Origin: Azospirillum thiophilum | Lineage (GTDB): Bacteria > Pseudomonadota > Alphaproteobacteria > Azospirillales > Azospirillaceae | NCBI RefSeq assembly: GCF_001305595.1 | Contig: NZ_CP012407.1 | Span: 266,424 to 330,423 of the forward strand | DNA length: 64,000 nucleotides | Direction: 5' to 3' | Part shown: positions 35,811-44,770 of the stretch, one piece after another | Position numbering within the stretch: the stretch's first letter is position 1 | How the letters are laid out: the number at the start of each line of letters is the position of its first letter | Program-made: the position numbers and the translations under genes | The notes under the pieces: generated by a model | What the model saw: only the letters and a program-made list of their open reading frames with translations | Told to the model about the DNA's origin: nothing | The model's database searches: none

Positions 35811-38063
35811 ATGCAGGAGATCACGCACGGAATGGGGGACGGCGACTGCAACGCCCATTCCGCCCCGCGCACCAGTCGCTACAGGGTTTCCGGCATGGAT
35901 TGCGGCTCCTGCGCCGCCAAGATCGAGACGGCGTTGCGCCGGGTGCCGGGCATCCGGGAGGTGCGTGTGTCGGTACAGGGCGGAACGGTCAGCGTCGATC
36001 ACGAGGCGGCGCTGGGCGCGGACGCCGTCGTCCGGCCGCTGGCCACCCTCGGCTATGGCGCCGTCCCTGCCGATCCGCTGGCGGAGAGCGCGCCGCCCGC
36101 CTGCGGCGGGGGCTGCTGCGGTCCTGCCCATTCCCATGACGGCCACTCTCACGCCGCCCATTCTCACTCCCACTTCCCTGCCGATCCCGGCGAGGCGCCC
36201 TGGTGGCGCGGGCGCAAGGCGGTGCTGACGCTAGCGGCCGGCGCGGCGCTCGCCGCCGCGACGCTCCTGGGCCTGCTGGTGCCGGAGACGGAACGCTGGG
36301 CCTTCCCGCTGGCCCTGGCGGTCGGGCTGGTCCCGGTAGCACGCCGCGCCCTGGCGGCAGCACGGGCCGGCACGCCCTTTTCCATCGAGACGCTGATGAC
36401 GGTCGCCGCTGTCGGCGCGCTCTTCATCGGCGCGGTGGAGGAGGCGGCGACCGTCCTGGTCCTCTTCCTGGTCGGCGAGTTGCTGGAAGGGGTGGCAGCC
36501 GGCCGGGCGCGGGCCGGCATCCGCGGCCTGACGGCGCTGGTTCCCGACACGGCCCTGATCGAGCAGGACGGCGCCGCTCCGCGGACTGTTCCCGCCGCCG
36601 GGCTGGCGGTCGGCTCCGTCATCCTGGTCCGCCCCGGTGACCGGGTGGCGGCCGACGGGATCGTGCTGTCCGGCAGCAGCGCCGTCGACGAATCCCCCGT
36701 CACCGGCGAAAGCGTGCCGAAGCCCAAGGGCGAGGGCGATTCCGTCTTCGCCGGCACCATCAACGCCGACGGCGCCCTGCGCGTGCGCATCACAGCCGCG
36801 GCGCGCGACAACACCATCGCCCGCATCGTCCGGCTGGTGGAGGAGGCGCAGGAGAGCAAGGCGCCGACCGAGCGGTTGATCGACCGCTTCGCCCGCTTCT
36901 ACACACCGGGAATCGTTGTGGTGGCGGCCCTGGTCGCCGTCGTGCCGCCACTGGTTTCCGCTGGTTCTGGTGGCGGCGTCTGGACCGAGTGGTTCTACCG
37001 CGCCCTGGCGGTTCTACTGATCGGCTGCCCCTGCGCGCTGGTGATCTCGACCCCGGCTGCCATCGCCGCCGGCCTGTCCAACGGCGCCCGGCGCGGCCTG
37101 CTGCTGAAAGGTGGCGCGGTACTGGAGGCACTCGGCCGCATCACCACCGTCGCCTTCGACAAGACCGGCACCCTGACGGAGGGCAGGCCCCGCGTTACCG
37201 ACCTGCTCCCCTTCGGCGGGAGCGAGGCGGAAATGCTGGCCGCCGCCGCGGCGCTGGAGGCTGGGTCGAGCCACCCGCTGGCTCGCGCCATCCTGGCCGT
37301 CGCAGCCGGGCGCGGCATCGCCCCGCCGGTGGCGGACGAGGTCGCCGCCCTGCCCGGCGCCGGGCTGCAGGGCAGGGTCGGCGGGCTTGCGGTGGCGCTG
37401 CTGTCGACCCGGGCGGCTGCCCCTTCCCTGACCGCGGAGCAGGCGGAACGGGCCGCGGCCCTGGCACAGGCGGGCAAGACGGTTTCGGTCCTGCTGCTCG
37501 AAGGGCGGGCCGTCGGGCTGATCGCGCTACGCGACGAACCGCGGGCCGACGCCCGTCAGGGCATCGAGGCGCTGGAGCGCGCCGACATCCGTTCGCTGAT
37601 GGTGACCGGCGACACCGCCGAAACCGCCGACGCGGTCGCCGGCATGCTGGGGGTGAAGGCGCATGCCCACCTGCTGCCGGAGGACAAGCTGCGCATCGTC
37701 CGCGAGCTTCAGGCCCGGGGGCAGCTGGTGGCAAAGGTCGGTGACGGCATCAACGACGCCCCGGCGCTCGCCGCCGCCGATGTCGGCATCGCGATGGGCG
37801 GCGGCACCGACGTGGCGCTGGAGACGGCCGACGCGGCCATCCTGCACGGCCGGGTCAGCGACGTGGCGGCGATGGTGGCCCTGTCGCGCCGCACCATGGC
37901 CAACATACGGCAAAACATCGCACTGGCCCTGGGCTTGAAGGCGGTGTTCTTGGTGACCACCGTTCTTGGCGTCACCGGGCTCTGGCCCGCGATCCTGGCG
38001 GACACCGGCGCCACCGTGCTGGTCACCGCCAATGCCCTGAGGCTTCTGTCCGTCCGTTCCTGA
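35811..38063 (+). CDS. zntA: Zn/Cd/Pb-exporting P1B-type ATPase
   Basis: A 750-residue heavy-metal efflux ATPase. An N-terminal HMA domain carries GMDCGSC (residues 28-34), then a His-rich linker near 108-122 alternates His and Ser. The membrane metal site is CPC (C406-P-C408), the phosphorylation loop DKTGTLT has Asp450, and GDGINDAPAL is the hinge motif. The CPC motif with a DCxxC HMA domain and a His linker points to Zn/Cd/Pb rather than Cu. GAGGAG lies 8 nt before ATG 35811. A DUF411 gene follows 40 bp downstream, completing a metal-detoxification unit with the divergent MerR regulator. Confidence 0.92.
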   Translation: MQEITHGMGDGDCNAHSAPRTSRYRVSGMDCGSCAAKIETALRRVPGIREVRVSVQGGTVSVDHEAALGADAVVRPLATLGYGAVPADPLAESAPPACGGGCCGPAHSHDGHSHAAHSHSHFPADPGEAPWWRGRKAVLTLAAGAALAAATLLGLLVPETERWAFPLALAVGLVPVARRALAAARAGTPFSIETLMTVAAVGALFIGAVEEAATVLVLFLVGELLEGVAAGRARAGIRGLTALVPDTALIEQDGAAPRTVPAAGLAVGSVILVRPGDRVAADGIVLSGSSAVDESPVTGESVPKPKGEGDSVFAGTINADGALRVRITAAARDNTIARIVRLVEEAQESKAPTERLIDRFARFYTPGIVVVAALVAVVPPLVSAGSGGGVWTEWFYRALAVLLIGCPCALVISTPAAIAAGLSNGARRGLLLKGGAVLEALGRITTVAFDKTGTLTEGRPRVTDLLPFGGSEAEMLAAAAALEAGSSHPLARAILAVAAGRGIAPPVADEVAALPGAGLQGRVGGLAVALLSTRAAAPSLTAEQAERAAALAQAGKTVSVLLLEGRAVGLIALRDEPRADARQGIEALERADIRSLMVTGDTAETADAVAGMLGVKAHAHLLPEDKLRIVRELQARGQLVAKVGDGINDAPALAAADVGIAMGGGTDVALETADAAILHGRVSDVAAMVALSRRTMANIRQNIALALGLKAVFLVTTVLGVTGLWPAILADTGATVLVTANALRLLSVRS

Positions 38064-38103
38064 GCGGATGAGGCAAGACACTGATATAACTTGGAGAATT
38101 CCG

Positions 38104-38583
38104 ATGACGATGACGCGGCGGACGATGGTGTGGGGGGTGGCCGCCGCCGCCCTGACGCTGAGCCTCGGAGCCGTGGCGCTGCCGGAGACGGTTTGCGCCG
38201 CCACGCCCGCCGCCGGTGCGGCGGTGGAGGTCTGGAAGGCTGTGGGCTGCGAATGCTGCGACGGCTGGGTGCGACACATGCGCGCGGCCGGCTTCGACGT
38301 CACCGTTCACACCGTCGACGACATGATGCCGGTGAAGCAGGCTGCCGGAGTGCCGGACGAACTGGGATCCTGCCATACGGCGCGGGTCGGCGGTTATGTG
38401 CTGGAAGGCCATGTGCCGGCGGCCGATGTGACGCGCCTGCTGGCCGATCAGCCCCGGGCCCGCGGTCTGTCGGCCCCCGGCATGCCGCCGGACGCACCCG
38501 GCATGGATATGGGCACCGGCCAGCCCTATCAGGTCGTGCTGTTCGGCGGTGCCGACGGGCCGCAGGTCTTCGCCCGCCATTGA
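38104..38583 (+). CDS. DUF411 metal-binding periplasmic protein
   Basis: A 159-residue exported protein. Residues 1-32 look like a signal peptide with a twin-Arg-like RR (MTRRTMVW) and a hydrophobic core. The DUF411 signature is GCECCDGW (Cys49, 51, 52), with a second part ELGSCHTARVGGYVLEGHVP. Family members bind Cu or other soft metals and lie in resistance loci. GGAGAATTCCG precedes ATG 38104. It is 40 bp downstream of zntA on the same strand, so probably in the same MerR-controlled operon. Confidence 0.87.
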   Translation: MTMTRRTMVWGVAAAALTLSLGAVALPETVCAATPAAGAAVEVWKAVGCECCDGWVRHMRAAGFDVTVHTVDDMMPVKQAAGVPDELGSCHTARVGGYVLEGHVPAADVTRLLADQPRARGLSAPGMPPDAPGMDMGTGQPYQVVLFGGADGPQVFARH

Positions 38584-38604
38584 TGCCGGCAGGGAGGCGG
38601 CAGA

Positions 38605-38626
38605 GAGGCGGCAGTCACGCCGCCTC
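38605..38626. terminator. Possible bidirectional hairpin after DUF411 gene
   Basis: GAGGCGGC (38605-38612) and GCCGCCTC (38619-38626) form an 8-bp perfect stem with a 6-nt loop, 22 bp after the DUF411 stop and across the end of the convergent acyltransferase pseudogene. No T-tract is present. Confidence 0.4.
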
Positions 38627-39480
38627 GGCCACCGGGCTGGCCGGAGCGGCCTTGCGGGAGCGGACCAGCAAGCCATTGGCCATCGCTTGCCCCGGCAGCT
38701 CGACGAAACGGCAGGTCAGGGTCGACAGGGCGGTGACCGCCGGCAGATAGCCGACGCCGACCAGAGCCATCATCCGGGCATCGCCGAAGGCGATCAGCCG
38801 GTCGGCTTCGCCGTCGTCCGTCGTTCGACGAACAGCGGCCGGCCGATGCCCTCTTGCGCCACCGTCGTCGCCTTCTGCAGCACGGCGATCAGCAGGGCAT
38901 GCACCATGTAGATCGAGTAGGGCCAGGCGGCCAGCTGTCGGAAGGGGGATGTCGTCAGCAGGCGGGAAACCGGACCGGCTTCGAAGGCGAACACCAGCAC
39001 CACTGGCCCGAACAGTAGCGGGGCGGCCAGCGGCAGGGCGTTGCCTCCGGCGGCCGAGACGAAGACGACCACCGTCAGCAGTGCCCCCGCTTCGGCCAGC
39101 CTGCCCGCATGGCGGGACATCCGCCTGCCGTGCGCGGCCTGATACAGCCGAACGTCGCCGGCGGCGGCAAGCATGGCCAGCAGTAGGATGGCGAAGGTGA
39201 TGTAGACGAAGAACTCCGCGCCGATCGACCAGCTCGGAATGTTCCAGCTCAATCGGTCTTCCATCCCCAGCCCATGGACCAGTGCCAGGTTGCTGATCAG
39301 GGATGACGGAGCGAAGGCGCCGGTGAAGGCGGCATTTCCCGGCGGGTTTCCGGCCTGCCCGGACAGGGCCTTGGCGCTTTCCAGCGCCATGAACGCCAGC
39401 AGCATCGCCGCATGCAGCTGACGGACCTTGCCGAAGCGGCGGACGAGGAAGAAACCGGCCGATTGCGCATGTCTGGAAGG
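38615..39480 (-). pseudogene. Acyltransferase-3 family protein, truncated and frameshifted
   Basis: Two minus-strand frames join to give an acyltransferase-3 (O-acetyltransferase type) membrane protein. The first has FFLVRRFGKVRQLHAAMLLA, NIPSWSIGAEFFVYI and AWPYSIYMVHALL. After a frameshift near 38810-38840 the second reads DARMMALVGVGYLPAVTALS and RFVELPGQA to the stop at 38615. The first 50 or so residues of the family, with the catalytic His region, are missing upstream of FFLVRR. Such enzymes acetylate surface glycans. It is not functional as read. Confidence 0.75.
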
Positions 39481-39569
39481 GCGCGGGAGGTTTATTCCAA
39501 AGGAACGCCGGTTCTGCCCAGGGGGGCGATAGTGAGGACACCTCTCGTTCGAGTGGTATCGGGGCTGCC

Positions 39570-40802
39570 TTAGCGGGCGGTTTCGACCTCCGTACCGGTC
39601 CCGGAGCGGGCCAGAATGCCGGCGACCAGCGCGTCGAGGTCGCCACCGAGGTGGAGCGTCCCTTCGATGCCCGCCCGCTGCGCCGCTTGGACGTCGGTTT
39701 CGCGGTCGCCGACCAGGAAGCTGCCTAGCGGTTCCACAGGCCACTCCGCCATAGCCTGCAGCAGCATTCCCGGCTCGGGCTTGCGGCAGCGGCAGTCTGT
39801 GCGGTAGGGCGCCTTGCCATGATCGGGATGGTGCGGGCAGTGGTAGAAGGCGTCGACATGGGCGCCGACGGCGCGCAACTCCTCCTGCATCCAGCGATGC
39901 AGCGTGCGCACATGCTCCTCGCCGTAGAGGCCGCGGGCGACACCGCCCTGGTTGGTGACGACGAAGACCAGGAAGCCGGCATCGTTCAGCCGCTTCACCG
40001 CCTTCCGGGCCCCCGGCATCCAGGTGATCTGGTCGGGACGGTGTGCGAAGCCGATGTCCTCGTTCAGTACGCCGTCCCGGTCGAAGAAGGCGGCCTTGCG
40101 GCGGCGGCTGGCGGGGATGGCGCTCTGGGCCAGGGCGAAATCGTCGGGCACGCCGATGTCCAGGAAGAAGCGGTCGTAGACCCGTCCCTCGATGGCCCCC
40201 TCCGCCGCCAGAAGTGGGAACAGGTCGGTTTCGATCGAACAGGGCGACGGCGGAAGCCGGTCGACAGCCCGGCGGTCAAGCAGATAAATGCCGCCGTTGA
40301 TCAACCCCTTCCCCGCCGGCCCCTTCTCGAGCATGGCGACGATCCGACTGCTCTCCAGGACGATGGAGCCGTAGCGGGCAGTATCAGGAACGCGGCGCAG
40401 TGCCATCCTCGCGAGGACGTCGCCGTCCGCCGACAGGGGCGGGGTGGAAAAGTCGTTGAGGTTTATGTCGAACAGGGTATCGCCGTTCAGCAGCAGGAAT
40501 TGCGCTTCCAACTGATCCGAGACAGTTCGCAGGGCGCCTCCGGTACCGGCGGGCTCCGGCTCCGTCATGCAGCGCAGCCGCAGACCTGGGCGCAGCATCT
40601 CCTGACAGAAGCGTTCGATCCGGTCGCCGCGGTAGCCGGCGAGCAACAGAATATCGTTGAAGCCCTGCCGAAACAGTTCATCGATCAGATAGGCGAGGAA
40701 CGGCCGGCCACCCACCGGAAGGAGGGGTTTGGGCGTATCGTCGGTCAGCGCTCCGAGCCGGGTTCCCCGTCCGCCGACAAGGATGACAGCCTGATGCAGC
40801 AT
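39570..40802 (-). CDS. Heptose-1-phosphate nucleotidyltransferase / heptose-1,7-bisphosphatase fusion
   Basis: A 410-residue fusion for nucleotide-activated manno-heptose synthesis. Residues 1-230 are a nucleotidyltransferase of the HddC type (VGGRGTRLG at 9-17, TPKPLLPVGGRPF). Residues 235-410 are a GmhB-like HAD phosphatase with FFDRDGVLNED, VTNQGGVARGLY and the zinc-binding loop CPHHP followed by CRCRKPEPGM. In most genomes the two are separate genes. ATG 40802 begins the homologous MLHQAVILVGG. The frame stays open to 41039 without homology. No gmhA or hddA is nearby. Confidence 0.9.
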   Translation of the reverse strand: MLHQAVILVGGRGTRLGALTDDTPKPLLPVGGRPFLAYLIDELFRQGFNDILLLAGYRGDRIERFCQEMLRPGLRLRCMTEPEPAGTGGALRTVSDQLEAQFLLLNGDTLFDINLNDFSTPPLSADGDVLARMALRRVPDTARYGSIVLESSRIVAMLEKGPAGKGLINGGIYLLDRRAVDRLPPSPCSIETDLFPLLAAEGAIEGRVYDRFFLDIGVPDDFALAQSAIPASRRRKAAFFDRDGVLNEDIGFAHRPDQITWMPGARKAVKRLNDAGFLVFVVTNQGGVARGLYGEEHVRTLHRWMQEELRAVGAHVDAFYHCPHHPDHGKAPYRTDCRCRKPEPGMLLQAMAEWPVEPLGSFLVGDRETDVQAAQRAGIEGTLHLGGDLDALVAGILARSGTGTEVETAR

Positions 40803-41456
40803 GGTTCGGGGGGCCTTTCGCTGGCGGTCTGGACGGGTTGAAAAGCTCCTGCTCAGGCGTCTTGTCAACCTGGATGTCGCGCCAGCCCTCTGCTTCCGCC
40901 AGCCGTAGGAGCGTTTTGCCCAGGTGGCGAAAATGGCTGCCTGGCCAATGGAGCCGGCCGCGGTGAGGGTGGTGTCCTCTCCGGCGGCTCGCAGCAGGTT
41001 GATATGCCGGCCCGACAGCTCGTCACAAAGCCAGTCCATCCACGGCTCACGGCCCGGAGGATCGTATGAGGAGTATAAAATAATATGATATCATTTCATG
41101 AAAATAAATAAATCGCCATTGGCGAAGCCCATGCTACCCCGCCAGTTCCGCCCCGTTTTCAATCCAGAGGACGACGCCGGGTAGAAAAAAGCCGGTCAAC
41201 CGCTGCCTGGTCACGTCCGTCAAGATGGTGGAAATTGGAAGGTGGTCATGTGCGTGGTCGGTCAGGCCGCTTTTGTTGAGGGATGCGGTATGATGGCGGG
41301 CTCGTCGACGGTGGCGATCCCCGCCATGGTTTCGAGTGTCAGGTAACAGTGCTGGATCTGACAGTCATCATTTTTATCTAGAAAGATTGCGCCGAAATTA
41401 CTTCGAATAATTCCTCCGTTCTGAAATATCACAATAGCATCGGAGCGGCGTTTGAA
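40803..41456. other. AT-rich intergenic region with decayed coding tail
   Basis: Upstream of the heptose gene 41060-41115 is strongly AT-rich and contains the perfect palindrome ATGATATCAT at 41085-41094, a plausible promoter region. Further on (about 41260-41350, minus strand) a short frame ending QHCYLTLETMAGIATVDE..STKAA and a TGA looks like the tail of a transposase-like protein; I cannot name its family. The rest shows no gene. Confidence 0.4.
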
Positions 41457-41742
41457 TTACTTGTTGAGATTTTTAAGAATGTTCGTTGAGTGTAACTGGG
41501 CTCGGTGAGATTCGGGATAGTCCATGTAGGCGAGAACGTCATGCCTGGCGACGTCGAGCAGCGCTGCCACCTTGGGAAGGCGCGCCCGCAGCTGATCGGC
41601 GACATGGCGCCAGACCTCGCCGGCGCTCTTGCGGCGGGCTGCACGAAGACTTGGCGTAGGGCCGCGGAGACGACGGTCTGTTGGCCGTTGGGCACGTGGC
41701 AAGCAGCGAGCGAAGGAAATGAACACGACAGCGTTGCCAAGT
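41457..41742 (-). pseudogene. IS256-family transposase, internal fragment
   Basis: Minus-strand sequence spread over three frames matches the middle of an IS256 (Mutator-type) transposase: TWQRCRVHFLRSLLA, then QTVVSAALRQVF, then EVWRHVADQLRARLPKVAAL, LAYMDYP and QLHSTN. Both ends of the gene are missing. It is fused directly to an IS1595 remnant near 41742. Confidence 0.72.
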
Positions 41743-42560
41743 GGCGCGTGGCTGCGCTGCCAGTCGCCGCAGAAGTCCACCGAGGGGCCGTTCGTGGTGA
41801 CCAGTCCGACGACGGTGCGGAGCTGTTCGCCATTGCTGGTGCGACGGTGACCCTTGCGAAAGGCGGCTTCCCGCGCGTAGAGGGCGAGGCAGGCACCACG
41901 AGATGTGGTGATGGTGGCCGATCTCGGCGCGGCGGATCCGGCTGAAGAAGCTCTCGGCCTCGTTGGTGCAGGCGCCCTCCAGGCTGTAGGTGCCCTGGTG
42001 GCTGATGCGCTTGGTGGCGAAGCGGGCATGCAGCGCGTTCCAGTCGGCGGCCTTGTCGGCATGGACGGTGGTGGCGCCGCCCACGCGGGTCTTGATGAAG
42101 GCCGTTGACTCCGCTTCGCTGGCGAACACCGCCGTCAAGGTGCGACCGCCGCGCTCGCGCATGGCCACACCATGCGGCGCTTGCCGGTCTGGTTCGCGGC
42201 CAGCCGGCGGTCCTTGCGGTTTTCCTTTGCGTTCTCCTGTCGGACGTGGCCACCGACGTAGCAGCCCTCCACCTCGACGGTGCGCCCGGCGCCGCCGATC
42301 ACCGCACTATTCATCTCCGCCGCCATCGCCTCGCGGATCTTATGGGCCAGGAGGAAGGTGGTCTTGTACTGGACGTCCAGGTCGCGCGACGGCGCCAGGG
42401 CGCTCTTGCCCTTCACCTCGTTGACGAAGATGACGATGGCCGCCAAGTAGATCCGCAGCGCCAGCTTGTGAAAGGCAAAGAGGGTACCCGAAGTCAGGGA
42501 GAAGTCCTTGCAGCGCCACCGCGGCGTCCGGCCGTTGCCGGCCAGCGGATCGCAGCGAAC
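41743..42560 (-). pseudogene. IS1595-family transposase remnant (ISXO2-like DDE)
   Basis: Minus-strand frames together show the ISXO2-like transposase: RWRCKDFSLTSGTLFAFHKL, then RDLDVQYKTTFLLAHKIREA, then VEVEGCYVGGHVRQEN. After a frameshift near 42160 come MRERGGRTLTAVFASEAES, VHADKAADWNALH and EAESFFSRIRRAEIGHHHHIS. A further frameshift precedes SVDFCGDWQR near 41765. The N-terminal zinc ribbon is damaged. Immediately beyond lies IS256 sequence. Confidence 0.78.
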
Positions 42561-42689
42561 ACCGTCTCGGCGTCCGCGTCCGGCGGACGCCGCCTGCGAG
42601 GATAGGAATGGCGATGACCACATGGTCCTCACCCGATGGGGTGCGACCTGCAGGTTGGGTGGTCGTGCCACAAGTCGGAGACGCAAGTC

Positions 42690-42729
42690 GTGAAATGCCT
42701 CCGCCGCACCAGCGACGGAGGCATTTCAC
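42690..42729. terminator. 14-bp perfect inverted repeat
   Basis: GTGAAATGCCTCCG (42690-42703) and CGGAGGCATTTCAC (42716-42729) pair perfectly across a 12-nt loop, 26 bp beyond the esterase stop on its downstream side. It could end esterase transcription or be a terminal repeat linked to the adjoining IS remnant. No T-tract is seen. Confidence 0.5.
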
Positions 42730-42754
42730 TTGAGAGTGGATCGGCGGACGGCGT

Positions 42755-43999
42755 TCAGACCGGCGTCGCCGGCAGCCGGTGTTCCAGGAAGAAGCGCATC
42801 ATCTCCGCCGTCGCGTCCGGTCCCTGCGGGTCGGTATATGAGCCGGCGGGGCTTCCGCCAGCCCAGGCATGGCCGGCCCCATGGATGGTCCAATGTTCGC
42901 ACAGCGTCCGGCCGGAGGAGTCGGTGTGCAGGGTCCGGCTGTGGGCGCGCCGGCCGGGGGCCGCGCCCTGCTGCACCTCCGTACGCAGACCGGTTGCGAT
43001 GGCGGTCGCCTGGGCCGCGACCCGGTCGCCGTTGTTCGGATGGACGACGGCATCCCGGTCGCCGTGGAAGATGATGGTGGGCATCGGACGGGTGGCCCGT
43101 GCACCGTCCGGCCTGCTGCCGCTGCCCTGGCGCATTGCGGCAAGGGCGGAAGGGAGGTCGTGGGCAGCACCGGCCGGCAGGCCGGAATGCACGCCGACCG
43201 CTGCATAGAGGTCGGGATAGGCCGTCCCCATGATCGCCGCCGCGGCGCCGCCGGCCGACAGCCCGGCGATGTAGACCCGGTCCGGGTCGACCGGATGGTC
43301 GCGCATGATCCGGCGGGTGATGCCGGCCAGCAGTTCCGGCTCGCCGCGGTCGCGTCGCTGGTCTTCGGGGTTGAACCAGTTCCAGCAGCGCTGGGCGTTG
43401 GCGGAGGCCGGCTGCTCCGGATAGGCGACGAGGATCCCATGCCGCTCGGCGAAGGCGTTCATCCGGGAACCGGCGGCGAAATCGTCGGGCGACTGGGTAC
43501 AGCCGTGCAGCATCACGACCAGCGGCCGCAGCCCGTCGCCGCGGTTGGCCGGGACATAGAGCTTGTAGGTGCGCGTCCCCGCCGCCCCGCTGTAGCTGTC
43601 CGTCACGAAGGATGCGCCGTCCGGCAGCGGGTCGGCGGCCGGGCGCAGGGCACCGGTGCCGCCGGCTCGGCCGCCCATCGCCCGCAGGCGTGCGGCAAGA
43701 TCGCGCAGGGTTTCACCCAGCCCGGTTCTGACCAATCCGGTTTTCTGCCCTCTGCCCGCCCCTTTCCCCGGTCCGTCCGCGGGTTGGGCATCGCCTTGAG
43801 AGATGGGTTGGGGAGAGGAATCGAGCCTTTCGAACTCGCCTTCCAGGACAGTTGGAACCGGTGCGGTCGTGGGAGCGGCGGCGTGCTCCCCCCGCAGCAG
43901 GCGTTGGACGAGGCCGGTCGCTTCGGTGAGACGGCCGGCCCTGGTCAGGCGGGCGACCTCGGCCATGCCGGGAAGGCCGGTGGGGGGTGTTTGGGACAT
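42755..43999 (-). CDS. PHB depolymerase-family esterase
   Basis: A 414-residue alpha/beta hydrolase of the LpqC/PHB-depolymerase esterase type. The oxyanion region PLVVMLHGCTQSPDDFA, the nucleophile elbow GLSAGG, the acid region in IIFHGDRDAVVHP and the catalytic-His region in HGAGHAWAGG are all visible. An extra 110 residues at the N-terminus are Pro/Gly-rich and resemble the leader of polyhydroxyalkanoate-associated proteins; no signal peptide is evident. The start ATG 43999 gives MSQTPPTGLPGM. It is followed upstream by an RHH regulator gene on the same strand. Confidence 0.88.
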   Translation of the reverse strand: MSQTPPTGLPGMAEVARLTRAGRLTEATGLVQRLLRGEHAAAPTTAPVPTVLEGEFERLDSSPQPISQGDAQPADGPGKGAGRGQKTGLVRTGLGETLRDLAARLRAMGGRAGGTGALRPAADPLPDGASFVTDSYSGAAGTRTYKLYVPANRGDGLRPLVVMLHGCTQSPDDFAAGSRMNAFAERHGILVAYPEQPASANAQRCWNWFNPEDQRRDRGEPELLAGITRRIMRDHPVDPDRVYIAGLSAGGAAAAIMGTAYPDLYAAVGVHSGLPAGAAHDLPSALAAMRQGSGSRPDGARATRPMPTIIFHGDRDAVVHPNNGDRVAAQATAIATGLRTEVQQGAAPGRRAHSRTLHTDSSGRTLCEHWTIHGAGHAWAGGSPAGSYTDPQGPDATAEMMRFFLEHRLPATPV

Positions 44000-44053
44000 G
44001 TGGGGCTTTCTCGGTTCGGGGAGAGGTGCCGGGGTACGGCGATGCCGCAGGTG

Positions 44054-44482
44054 TCAGTGGATGCGGTCGGCGAGTGCCGTTTTGACGGCCGCCGGCGCAT
44101 GCAGCGCGCCCAGCACGGTCAGCGAGGCGATGGTGGCGCGGGCAAGCTCGGGGGGGACGTCCTGGGCGATGGTGGCGAGCCCGAGGACACGGATGTCCAG
44201 CATCCGTCCTTCGGCCTGCACGGCTTCCAGGTCGGCGCGGCTGAAATGGCGCAGGCCCAGGTCCACGCTCTTGCGCGTCACCGTCTGCCGGATCACGTCG
44301 GCGTGCCGGTCGACCTGGTTGCGGATGGCGGTGCGGATGAAGTCGGTGCGGTTCGAATAGAACCCCTCCTCGACCAGCAGGTCGATATGGCCGAGATCGA
44401 CATAGCCGAGGTTGATCGTGATCTTTTCGCTGTCACCCGCCTTCGGTCGCAGGTCGTGCACCGTGCCGCTCATCATTACCAT
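44054..44482 (-). CDS. Ribbon-helix-helix (CopG-type) regulator
   Basis: A 142-residue protein. A ribbon strand (KITINLGYVDLGHIDLLVEE) and two short helices (SNRTDFIRTAIRNQVDRH) form the RHH DNA-binding fold in residues 18-60. The rest, with VTRKSVDLGLRHFSRADLE, may be a dimer or effector domain. ATGs at 44482, 44476 and 44473 are all possible. An 18-bp palindrome covers the start region, so autoregulation is very likely. It lies 54 bp before the esterase gene on the same strand and may control it and the divergent transglutaminase-like gene. Confidence 0.83.
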   Translation of the reverse strand: MVMMSGTVHDLRPKAGDSEKITINLGYVDLGHIDLLVEEGFYSNRTDFIRTAIRNQVDRHADVIRQTVTRKSVDLGLRHFSRADLEAVQAEGRMLDIRVLGLATIAQDVPPELARATIASLTVLGALHAPAAVKTALADRIH

Positions 44483-44517
44483 CCATTTACCATCTGTGTA
44501 GATGGTAAATGGATGGT
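44478..44517. promoter_or_regulatory. 18-bp perfect palindrome, probable RHH operator
   Basis: Arms ACCATCCATTTACCATCT (44478-44495) and AGATGGTAAATGGATGGT (44500-44517) are exact complements with spacer GTGT. Each arm holds two copies of ACCATC (or GATGGT) 11 bp apart, so four half-sites lie in phase, the usual arrangement for two RHH dimers. The left arm overlaps the regulator's start codon. Confidence 0.75.
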
Positions 44518-44770
44518 GGAAGCCATCGCTTCAAGGCAGGCACCCATTTTCCCAACGGTCGTGTTCCGGAAGGAGAGCCGGCGGCGGAGACGGCAGAGAA
44601 GACGGAGGTTGCCTTTGCCGCGCCTGACCATGGACAATGCTCCCGACATCCGGGTGATCCCGATGCGACGGGAAATCTCCGGCCTCGGACCCGTTTCGGC
44701 CCAGTTCCAGGTTCCGTCCGATCCCTCCGGCCGCGGGTCGGCACCACCATCTTTTCATCGGAGGGCCTTC

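Noticed and set aside
42869..44770. Upstream extension of the transglutaminase-like frame
   Set aside because: It is antisense to the esterase and RHH genes; ATG 44771 has a proper GGAGGG and begins the homologous region.
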